From positions 1-10,537 of the forward strand of contig JAQUBU010000062.1 in assembly GCA_028686565.1 (NCBI GenBank): a DNA stretch of 10,537 bases, written 5' to 3'. This DNA is from Syntrophomonadaceae bacterium. Lineage in GTDB: Bacteria > Bacillota > Syntrophomonadia > Syntrophomonadales > Syntrophomonadaceae. Numbering within the stretch: position 1 is the first letter of the stretch; each line of letters starts with the position of its first letter. The notes under the pieces are model-generated. The model saw only the letters and a list, made by a program, of their open reading frames with translations. It was not told where the DNA came from and ran no database searches. Below are positions 1-6,172 of the stretch, one piece after another. The translations under genes and the position numbers were made by a program.

Positions 1-1
1 G

Positions 2-466
2 GTGAGCGTAGTAGTAGTTCCAGTCAGCCATAGTAAAATACCGTTTCCCAGTGCCGGCTTTTTGGAGACGGTACGTCGTCATTTGGATAAGTATCGTTTG
101 GTATGTACTGAGGTTCATGTGATTGGACCTGAATATATCAAAGTAAATGTATATGGAGTAATTGTAGTAAAACCAGGATTCAAGCTCAATCCTCAAAAAA
201 TAGAGAGTATTCTGGAAAAATTTTTACAAGCTGTCGATAATGAACAGCCTTCACAAGGCTGGGTGTTTGGGCGAACCGTTTATAAAGGGGACATTTATGA
301 GGTCATTAACCGCATTGAGGGTGTTGAATATATAAAAGAACTGTGGCTTAATGCTGAGGGCGCAGGAGTCCGCAAGGATTTAAGCGGGGACATACAAATA
401 CCGGCACATGGACTGGTATATTTGGGTGAATGTGAAATGGAAATTATTCAAATAAGTGATCTCTAG
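2..466 (+). CDS. Putative baseplate assembly protein, J-like (C-terminal part, 5' end outside window)
   Basis: The reading frame is open from the window edge to TAG at 464-466, so this is the last ~154 residues of a longer protein; the GTG at position 2 is just an in-frame valine codon, not a supported start. The visible segment matches the C-terminal region of the TIGR02243/baseplate J type: an early V-x2-L-D-x-x-R-L-V-C-T segment, a G-P-E-Y-I-K-V-x-V strand, and a G-W-x-F-G-R-T-V-Y motif (about residues 86-94 of the visible part), followed by an I-x-G-V-E-Y-I-K-E-L segment. Known members form the wedge of the baseplate in contractile tails and related injection systems. The following tail-protein gene and the 524-residue protein gene support that setting. 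I am fairly sure of the family; whether the particle is an extracellular injection system or a tailocin cannot be told from this fragment. Confidence 0.8.
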   Translation: MSVVVVPVSHSKIPFPSAGFLETVRRHLDKYRLVCTEVHVIGPEYIKVNVYGVIVVKPGFKLNPQKIESILEKFLQAVDNEQPSQGWVFGRTVYKGDIYEVINRIEGVEYIKELWLNAEGAGVRKDLSGDIQIPAHGLVYLGECEMEIIQISDL

Positions 467-501
467 TTAGTTGTTCTTGAAAAACTCAGATTATGGTGTG
501 C

Positions 502-709
502 GGGTGTGCATAAGTATACTTGCAACCAATCTTTGCATGGGAAACATCAAACTACTTGTCGATTGGCTTCAGGGGTACAGGGCTGATTTACATCCTTTTT
601 CAGTAGCCCTCTCGCCCCGTCCGTGGGGCTCGCCCCCTTCCGCCAATCGCCTTCGCAGGATGTTTCTACCATGCTTCGCCAACAGTTACCAGTATATTTA
701 TGCACACCC
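502..709. repeat. 208-bp branched palindromic element (MITE-like) between two tail genes
   Basis: The ends are inverted repeats of 19 bp with one mismatch (GGGTGTGCATAAGTATACT at 502-520 against the complement of 691-709). Pairing continues inward: 535-540 with 669-674, 541-548 with 659-666, and 560-567 with 642-649 (CGATTGGC/GCCAATCG). The centre holds two further small hairpins, 579-584 with 605-610 and 614-618 with 625-629. The whole would fold as a long stem carrying a branched, GC-rich head. It has no convincing coding content and no transposase. A non-autonomous mobile element is the simplest reading; a structured RNA or operon processing site is the alternative. I see no clear target-site duplication at its edges. 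It fills most of the 306-base gap between the two genes. Confidence 0.65.
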
Positions 710-760
710 TTAAGATATTTTAGTAGTTTTTCAGAGGGAACTAGTAAAAAGCCTGGATCA

Positions 761-766
761 AAGGAG
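761..766 (+). promoter_or_regulatory. Ribosome binding site that fixes the start of the tail protein gene
   Basis: AAGGAG lies six bases before ATG 773. The frame remains open upstream to a GTG at 623, but that start would fall inside the palindromic element, has no comparable site, and would add residues unlike the family. ATG 773 is therefore the chosen start. Confidence 0.8.
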
Positions 767-772
767 AACGCT

Positions 773-2920
773 ATGAACGGTAAAATTAATTTTTTTTCCT
801 TGAATAAGAAATCCGATTGGGAAAAAGGTCAGGCCGAAAACCTTGAATTTGCCGACCACGGGATTCTTTTAAGGAAAACGGAACGCTATGGTGTTTATCG
901 AATTATTCACCCTGGAGGAAACGAAATAACCGGAAGAATCATTGATTTTGCGGTGGATAAATATGGGCTGCTCTACTTTTTGGATGAGCATGACAATATT
1001 TGGAACTATGATTATCACAATGATAATAAAAACCTGCTTCTATCAGCGTCTAATGGAATGTTCAGCAACCATGCAGTAATAGCAGCAGGGGAAGGAGCCA
1101 TATTTTTAGCTGATCGTGCAGGAGAAGCACGTCTTTGGGCTTTTGCCATGTCTAATGGGCAGCTTCTCTGGCGCTTTGATAAATTTTGGGAGAGTTCGAA
1201 TTATTGCTGGTTTCCCTTGGATGTTAGCGTAGCCCCCAATGGCTGCATTTTAGTACTCGCGGTTTTAAGAAGGGCTGACACCCAGGAATGGGAAATGGAC
1301 ATTGATGCCGGAGAACAACTGGGAGTTATCAGATTGGATGCCGGAGGAAGTGTTTTAGAGATTTATAGCAAGCTTGATTTTGCCTGTGCCCCAGAGGGTA
1401 CCTGTGCCCCTGAGGGTACAACTGCTGGCGGAACGGGCAGTATTCAGGACAGGGATCATGGTGGAGGGGGAAGATCCCTGGCTATTTCGGCAACATCGAA
1501 TAATGGATTTTGTATATTGGATGGCCGGCGCATGCTTTACATATTTGGCGAAAAAGGTGAATTGCAAAACTACTGGTACCTGGAATTTATGACTCATCCC
1601 ACCGGAGTATGTGTCGATAGTGAGGATTATATTTATATTGGTGATGGAAGCCAGCTGGCAAAGAGTGATGAGGATGGCCGGCATATACATAGATTTTCAG
1701 CCCAGGGGGAGTTTTTAGGGTATCTGGAAAACTTTCAGGGAAAAACCGGAAAAGTATTGCTGGATGCCTGGAATCGGCTGTATATATGGAACAGGGAAGC
1801 AAATTCCCTGCATATTATGGCCATGAAAACAGTAGTAGAAAAGAATCAATTAGAAGGAGCAACGAGAGGAACCTTTATTTCTGCAGCTCTTGATAGTAAA
1901 GCAATGGAACTGCAATGGCATCGCATAACCATGGATGTCTTGATACCTGAGGATACGCAGATCGAGCTCTCCTATCTGGCCGCAGATCGTAAAGAATTCC
2001 TTATTGACGGTCACTACATAAATCTGGATGATTTTATCAAAGATGAACAGGTTGCCATGGAAGAGAAACTGCTTGCTTTGGCACCCTTTTGGTCCAAGCC
2101 GCTGGTGAATCCGCGTGATTGTCTTTTGCAGGCCCAGGGACGATTCCTTTGGTTAAAAATAGAATTTAACGGCAGTGAATGGCGCAGTCCTTGCTTGAAA
2201 AAACTGAGGGTCTATTTCCCTAGGATGTCATATTTGGAGTATCTGCCTGCAGTTTATCAGGATGATAAAGAAAGCCGCGATTTTTTGGAACGCTTTCTAT
2301 CGTTGTTTTCTTCTTTGATACTGGACATGGAAGAGGAAATATACAATATTTCGCGTCTTTTTGATGCTCGGGTTGTATCCGGACCATTTCTTAAATGGCT
2401 GGCTGGATGGTTGGATATTGCCGTTGATGAAAGCTGGGATGAAGGAGCACTCCGGCAGTTAATAATTAAAGCTCCCGAGCTTTATAGAATGCGGGGAACG
2501 CGGCAGGGAATCAAGGAAATATTAGACATATATGCAGGAGAAAGACCGCTTATTGTCGAACATTTTCAATATAAATACCTGCAGGAGGATGTTGAGCTTA
2601 AAGATTTAATGACCCGTCTTTATGGGCAAGATCCGTATTGTTTTCATGTATTGCTCAAACAGGAACACGTGCCTACTGCAGCTAAATATGAAGGAATACA
2701 AAAAATACTGGATGATGAAAAACCGGCTTTTACTGAAGCCAGGTTGATTGTCCTGCAACCCTGGATATATATGGACATGCATACTTATCTGGGCATTAAT
2801 ACTTATTTATCAGAGCTTTCACTCTTGCGCCTGGATAAAAATTCTTCTATACCTTACAGTTCTCTGTTGACAAATGCAGACCGTTACAATCGCATGGAAC
2901 TGGATGCGCAAATAGAATAA
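773..2920 (+). CDS. Phage tail-like protein: beta-propeller-like N-terminal half fused to TIGR02242/gpI-like tail domain
   Basis: The product is 715 residues. The N-terminal ~390 residues contain repeated strands of the NHL/propeller kind, for example IIDFAVDKYGLLYFLDE and VCVDSEDYIYIGD, each a V-D-x-x-(D/G)-x-(L/I)-Y pattern, ending near residue 380 with LDAWNRLYIWN. A linking beta region follows (about 390-480). From about residue 485 (YLEYLPAVYQDD) runs the tail domain: FLERFLSLF, a D-x-E-E-E-I helix, W-L-A-G-W-L and Y-R-M-R-G-T-R-Q-G-I, typical of TIGR02242 and P2 gpI-like proteins, which sit at the baseplate in contractile tails. A Cys-containing hexapeptide is duplicated at residues 205-216, followed by a Gly-rich loop. 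It follows the baseplate J-like gene across a palindromic element. The propeller half could mediate contacts at the tip of the particle; that part is inference. Confidence 0.85.
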   Translation: MNGKINFFSLNKKSDWEKGQAENLEFADHGILLRKTERYGVYRIIHPGGNEITGRIIDFAVDKYGLLYFLDEHDNIWNYDYHNDNKNLLLSASNGMFSNHAVIAAGEGAIFLADRAGEARLWAFAMSNGQLLWRFDKFWESSNYCWFPLDVSVAPNGCILVLAVLRRADTQEWEMDIDAGEQLGVIRLDAGGSVLEIYSKLDFACAPEGTCAPEGTTAGGTGSIQDRDHGGGGRSLAISATSNNGFCILDGRRMLYIFGEKGELQNYWYLEFMTHPTGVCVDSEDYIYIGDGSQLAKSDEDGRHIHRFSAQGEFLGYLENFQGKTGKVLLDAWNRLYIWNREANSLHIMAMKTVVEKNQLEGATRGTFISAALDSKAMELQWHRITMDVLIPEDTQIELSYLAADRKEFLIDGHYINLDDFIKDEQVAMEEKLLALAPFWSKPLVNPRDCLLQAQGRFLWLKIEFNGSEWRSPCLKKLRVYFPRMSYLEYLPAVYQDDKESRDFLERFLSLFSSLILDMEEEIYNISRLFDARVVSGPFLKWLAGWLDIAVDESWDEGALRQLIIKAPELYRMRGTRQGIKEILDIYAGERPLIVEHFQYKYLQEDVELKDLMTRLYGQDPYCFHVLLKQEHVPTAAKYEGIQKILDDEKPAFTEARLIVLQPWIYMDMHTYLGINTYLSELSLLRLDKNSSIPYSSLLTNADRYNRMELDAQIE
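1385..1420 (+). repeat. In-frame 18-bp tandem duplication coding CAPEGT-CAPEGT
   Basis: Units 1385-1402 and 1403-1420 differ at two bases and encode the same hexapeptide CAPEGT twice, followed by a flexible TTAGGTGS and Gly-rich stretch. It sits in the propeller-like half of the tail protein, probably in a surface loop. It is a local in-frame expansion and does not disturb the frame. Confidence 0.8.
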
Positions 2921-3002
2921 TTGATGTTATGCTTAATGCTTTTGCAAAAAAAAAGATTCAGGTTAATAACTCAACTTTCGTAGTTGACATATTATGCGAC
3001 TT

Positions 3003-3073
3003 AACTAGTGTGCTTGTAATTGCTATGAAACTAGTGTGCTTGTAATTGTTATCAAATAGCGTACTTGTCATTG
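3003..3073 (+). repeat. Three tandem units of 25-26 bp, third one diverged
   Basis: AACTAGTGTGCTTGTAATTG occurs at 3003-3022 and again at 3029-3048, each followed by a T/C-variable TATG/TATC tail. A third, weaker copy starts at 3054 (four mismatches in 20) and runs straight into the TGTCATTGC repeat, whose first bases overlap the third unit. The third unit therefore bridges two repeat families, which suggests that the tandem units derive from the edge of the palindromic repeat next to them. Confidence 0.7.
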
Positions 3074-3264
3074 CAAGCGCAGCGCCAACCTGTCATTGCG
3101 AGCGCAGCGCGGCAATCTTCCCCGGTAATTGATTACGTAAATGAAAAACGATCTGCGCTTTTCGTTTATCGTGCGGATTATTACCCGTGAGAATTGCGAG
3201 CGGTTGAGAAGCAATGAAAAATGATTGGCGATGGATGGATTGCTTCGTTGCACTCGCAATGACA
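3066..3264. repeat. Cluster of TGTCATTGCGAGC-type palindromic dispersed repeats
   Basis: Four copies are visible: a short direct copy at 3066-3090, a direct copy at 3091-3117 (TGTCATTGCGAGCGCAGCG then GGCAATC), a degenerate direct copy at 3193-3215, and an inverted copy at 3238-3264. The outer pair 3091-3117 and 3238-3264 are 27-bp inverted repeats with about five mismatches and bound a 174-bp palindromic unit. Inside is a small stem, AAACGA/TCGTTT, around 3142-3165. Repeats with this consensus are known from many unrelated bacterial genomes and often produce spurious reverse-strand frames; such a frame exists here on the minus strand at 3068-3265 and is not accepted as a gene. Confidence 0.8.
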
Positions 3265-3379
3265 TATAAGATAGCTCGCGATGTTCGTCAATATGGAATT
3301 TAACCAGTTTATTTTATTGCTTTTTCAGCCTGTTCTTTTGGTCAGAAAGTTGAGTTAATAATGGGGAGGTATTATATTT

Positions 3380-4954
3380 ATGAAGAATTCCAGGTATTAT
3401 CCTTATGAACGAAACCGTTATTTCTATGGTAAATTGCTTACAGTACGGGATTTTGAATCAGAACAAAAATACTTTAATGACAAGCGCCGTCTCAGCAATC
3501 GTTTATTGCATGGCAGTGGTGTGGCTTGCGGGCTTCAGGTAGTAGCGGTTGATGATAAGACCATTTCCCTGGAAACCGGTGTAGCCATAGATTATGCTGG
3601 ACGAGAAATAGTAGTAGCTTCACCGTTTACCCAGAAGCTGTCCATGATCGAAGGTTTTACCAGTAATGAGTATGCGCAGAATATTTACCTTTGCATCGCA
3701 TATGATGAAAAAGGTAAAGAGCCAGTTCACTCGGTTGCCGGTTCCTCCACCCGCCCCGAGGAAGTAAGTGAATACAACAGAATTCAAGAAAGCTACCGCC
3801 TCTTTATTCGCGAAGAAGCCCCTGACCCGTCAAGTTTCGGATTCTCTCGTTTACTTGATGATGTGGTTCTTGTTTATCAAGACAAACAGTTGCGAATATG
3901 GCAGAAAACCCCCCGTTATGTGAATCCATCCACATCCTTTAACTTGACCTTGATTATTGAAAAAAATCTTCAGCTGCCGCGCCTGGAATTGGAATATGTC
4001 GTCAAGTCCGAGTGTTTTGTAGGACTTGATGGCAAGTCTGAGGTCGAGATATTGTTTGCCGAGCCGGAACACGGGAGAGAAACCGTATATGAAGTCAAGA
4101 TTCCCCTGGATGTTCTGAGTGTGCCGGATACTGTGGATCGGATATTAATCAAGAATGATAATGTAAAATTAAAAATCGGCGAAAGGCAGTTTGAGGTAGA
4201 GGCTCCCGTAAATAATACGGTACAAATATGCAGTTCCCAACCATCGGAAAAAGTAATGCGCAATTACCGTGCAATGAATCTTGATCAATACTTGGAAGCC
4301 CTGCCGGAGCAACCGATATATCTGGCAAAAATCAACTTGCTGCAGATAGGCTCAACCTTTATGATCGAAAAAGTTGAGTCGCTTCCTTTTAACGAATATA
4401 TATATAACACTGGGAACTTGTATTCCTTGGGTTTGCTGAGCCAGGAAAGCAAAGGAAATCCAAAATTCACTTCACGCGCCTCGGTTTCCATGCTGACCCC
4501 CGGAGATGAACCGCGCTTCCAGGTTAAATATGATCAAAACAGCCAGGAATTCGATTTTCGCCTGGGGATACCACAGATTAAACCTGTAGTGGGAGAAGCC
4601 AGCAGCGGTCTGGTGGAGTTAGAACTCGAGGCCAGTTTGAAAGCAGGCAAGAGTTATTTTTCCGAAGAAATAGACCATGGTCTGGGCAAGGGACCGGTAT
4701 TTATTGTTACCGGGGTTGAAGAAAGCACTGATGAAGAATTGATGGAAATACCACAACATAGTGAACAGATATTCTTTGGGGCTTATGAAGTATTCCACAA
4801 AAGTCCGTATGATTCCATAGCGCCCCGGTTGGCTATTGGTACCGTGGTTTACCCCCAAAAAGGGACATTTCGTGTTGGGGTCAGATGTCAGACTACCAAG
4901 ATAACTCATGTACGAATCAGGTGGTGGGCTTACCGGAAGCCAGCTGATAGTTAA
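3380..4954 (+). CDS. Injection-system-associated protein with N-terminal YFYGKLLT-x-x-DF-x-x-EQ domain
   Basis: The product is 524 residues from ATG 3380, with GGGGAGG at 3363-3369 ten bases upstream. The first ~100 residues carry the sequence YFYGKLLTVRDFESEQKYF, then a basic helix with RRLSNRLLHGSGVACGL, and a beta segment ending near V-A-I-D-Y-A-G-R-E-I. I recognise this pattern from proteins that recur in bacterial tail-like/eCIS clusters, where they are mostly annotated hypothetical. The middle is beta-rich and undistinguished. The last ~130 residues look like a beta-sandwich ending in V-R-I-R-W-W-A-Y-R, which resembles carbohydrate-binding or fibre-tip folds. There is no signal peptide or membrane segment. 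It follows the tail protein after a repeat-filled gap and is followed within 16 bases by the binding-protein gene. A baseplate accessory or fibre role is likely by context; the biochemical function is unknown. Confidence 0.75.
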   Translation: MKNSRYYPYERNRYFYGKLLTVRDFESEQKYFNDKRRLSNRLLHGSGVACGLQVVAVDDKTISLETGVAIDYAGREIVVASPFTQKLSMIEGFTSNEYAQNIYLCIAYDEKGKEPVHSVAGSSTRPEEVSEYNRIQESYRLFIREEAPDPSSFGFSRLLDDVVLVYQDKQLRIWQKTPRYVNPSTSFNLTLIIEKNLQLPRLELEYVVKSECFVGLDGKSEVEILFAEPEHGRETVYEVKIPLDVLSVPDTVDRILIKNDNVKLKIGERQFEVEAPVNNTVQICSSQPSEKVMRNYRAMNLDQYLEALPEQPIYLAKINLLQIGSTFMIEKVESLPFNEYIYNTGNLYSLGLLSQESKGNPKFTSRASVSMLTPGDEPRFQVKYDQNSQEFDFRLGIPQIKPVVGEASSGLVELELEASLKAGKSYFSEEIDHGLGKGPVFIVTGVEESTDEELMEIPQHSEQIFFGAYEVFHKSPYDSIAPRLAIGTVVYPQKGTFRVGVRCQTTKITHVRIRWWAYRKPADS

Positions 4955-4955
4955 A

Positions 4956-4961
4956 GGGAGG
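4956..4961 (+). promoter_or_regulatory. Ribosome binding site that fixes a TTG start
   Basis: GGGAGG ends nine bases before TTG 4971. The alternative in-frame ATG at 4908 lies inside the preceding gene, has no such site and would put a 21-residue polar extension ahead of a normal signal peptide. TTG 4971 gives a basic n-region directly before the hydrophobic core. Confidence 0.8.
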
Positions 4962-4970
4962 GCAAAAGAA

Positions 4971-6152
4971 TTGAGATTTGGCAAATTACGTGTTCTTATA
5001 GGATTGCTTATAATTATTTGTCTGCTGGCGGTACCTGTTTTAGCGGTAAATAAGAAGACGGATGCAGAAATAACTCTCGATCCTGCTAATAATAAGGGAG
5101 GAAAATTTCGCCTGGCTTATTGCGAAACTGAACCATTTACCAATTATGCCGGAACGTTTTATGCACTGGTTATAGGCTTGGAAAAGCTGGGCTGGATAAA
5201 TAACACGGAAGGTTTGGAATATGTAAAAGGTCAGGATGACACCAGGGTCATGTGGAACTGGCTGGCAACGCATGAGATTTCACCTTATCTTGAATTTGTC
5301 GGTGATGCCCATTTCACCTTGAGCCTGATGGAAGGCGAACAGCCTGAAGATGCAGTTATCAAGCGCTTGCAAAACCAGGATATAGATCTGGTAATCGGCA
5401 TGGGAACCCGGGCGGGAAAAGCTCTGGCCAATGATTTACATCAGGTTCCGGCAGCCGTTTTTTCCACCAGTAATGCGGTTCGTTCCGATATCATCAAGGC
5501 GGACAACGATTCGGGCAACAAACATATCTGGGCCCATATGGATTCCCGGCTTTATCAGCGGCAGATGACGGTTTTCCATGATATTTTCCAGTTCAAAAAA
5601 ATGGGGATGATTTACGAGGATTCCAGTTTGGGAAGAATCTATGCGGCGGTAGATGATGCACAGAAAGTGGCAGCCGAAGAGGGCTTTAAGGTTGTATCAT
5701 ATCCTATCAAGGAACCAGCCAATGATGAGGATCGGGAAAGATATTATGCAGATCTAATGCAAATTCATCAAAAACTGGCGCGGGAAGTGGATGCCATGTA
5801 TTTGACGATGGCTCCTATTGAAAGTTCAAGATTGCCCGAACTTTTGGCCCCGTTTTATGATCGTAAGATCCCGGTATTTTCGCAGTTAGGAACCGAAGAA
5901 GTAATGAGCGGAGCACTAATAAGTGTCGCCCGGGCTGATTTTAGCGGTATAGGTTTATTCGGCGCAGAGACCATAGTGTGCTTATTAAAAGGGCAATCAG
6001 CGCGGGAATTGCCTCAGGTCTTTGAAAATGTCCCCCATATTGCTCTTAACCTGGAAATAGCCAGAAAAATAGGCTTTAAGCCCCCATTCGAAATTCTTTT
6101 GGTGGCTGATGAAATATTCCAGCGTGTGGACACAACTCAGATCAGCAATTGA
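4971..6152 (+). CDS. Secreted substrate-binding protein, ABC_sub_bind (PF04392) type
   Basis: With the TTG start the product is 393 residues. It opens with MRFGKLR, a hydrophobic core (about 8-24) and a V-L-A site after residue 25, so it is an exported protein. There is no lipobox cysteine at the cleavage position (Cys17 lies inside the core), so it would be free in a periplasm or held by an uncleaved anchor. The mature part has the two-lobe pattern of PF04392: IDLVIGMGTRAGKALAND in lobe one (around residue 136), then MGMIYEDSSLGRIYA, where the second lobe starts, MYLTMAPIESSRLPELL, and IPVFSQLGTEEVMSGALIS near the hinge. Family members bind small ligands such as amino acids and usually serve ABC importers, or act as sensor partners. 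No ABC permease or ATPase gene is nearby; a sensor-facilitator fusion follows 20 bases downstream. The ligand is unknown. Confidence 0.8.
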   Translation: MRFGKLRVLIGLLIIICLLAVPVLAVNKKTDAEITLDPANNKGGKFRLAYCETEPFTNYAGTFYALVIGLEKLGWINNTEGLEYVKGQDDTRVMWNWLATHEISPYLEFVGDAHFTLSLMEGEQPEDAVIKRLQNQDIDLVIGMGTRAGKALANDLHQVPAAVFSTSNAVRSDIIKADNDSGNKHIWAHMDSRLYQRQMTVFHDIFQFKKMGMIYEDSSLGRIYAAVDDAQKVAAEEGFKVVSYPIKEPANDEDRERYYADLMQIHQKLAREVDAMYLTMAPIESSRLPELLAPFYDRKIPVFSQLGTEEVMSGALISVARADFSGIGLFGAETIVCLLKGQSARELPQVFENVPHIALNLEIARKIGFKPPFEILLVADEIFQRVDTTQISN

Positions 6153-6172
6153 AGTTAAGGGGGAATATATAA

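Larger units (their letters stand above)
2963..3361. repeat. Outer inverted repeats bounding a ~399-bp non-coding insertion-like segment
   Basis: TTAATAACTCAACTTTC at 2963-2979 is matched on the opposite strand at 3345-3361 with a single mismatch (13 of the 17 positions form an unbroken perfect run). The pair encloses nearly all of the 459-base gap between the two tail genes, and the right copy ends only two bases before the GGGGAGG ribosome binding site of the next gene. No transposase frame lies between them. This looks like the ends of a decayed or non-autonomous insertion element into which other repeats have accumulated. The IS family is not recognised. A chance pair of this length at the two edges of one gap is unlikely but not excluded. 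Confidence 0.5.

Noticed and set aside
471..713. Plus-strand frame of 80 codons after the baseplate J-like gene
   Set aside because: It covers the palindromic element almost exactly, has no ribosome binding site, and its composition reflects the GC-rich hairpin head, not a protein.
623..772. Upstream extension of the tail protein gene to GTG 623
   Set aside because: It starts within the palindromic element and lacks a ribosome binding site; AAGGAG before ATG 773 is much better.
2984..3012. TTGACA at 2984-2989 as a promoter -35
   Set aside because: No acceptable -10 hexamer lies 16-18 bases downstream; the nearby TATTAT is directly adjacent and cannot pair with it.
3003..3117. Possible CRISPR array in the tandem repeat region
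   Set aside because: Units follow each other with no unique spacers, the third is diverged, and no cas gene is visible.
3068..3265. Minus-strand frame of 65 codons
   Set aside because: It is the translation of the TGTCATTGCGAGC-type dispersed repeat, whose reverse-strand peptides are a well-known source of false genes.
4908..4970. ATG 4908 as the start of the binding protein
   Set aside because: It overlaps the preceding gene, has no ribosome binding site and places a polar stretch ahead of a normal signal peptide.
4971..5046. Lipoprotein signal in the binding protein (Cys17)
   Set aside because: The cysteine lies inside the hydrophobic core in an I-I-I-C setting, which is not a lipobox; a V-L-A site after residue 25 fits better.
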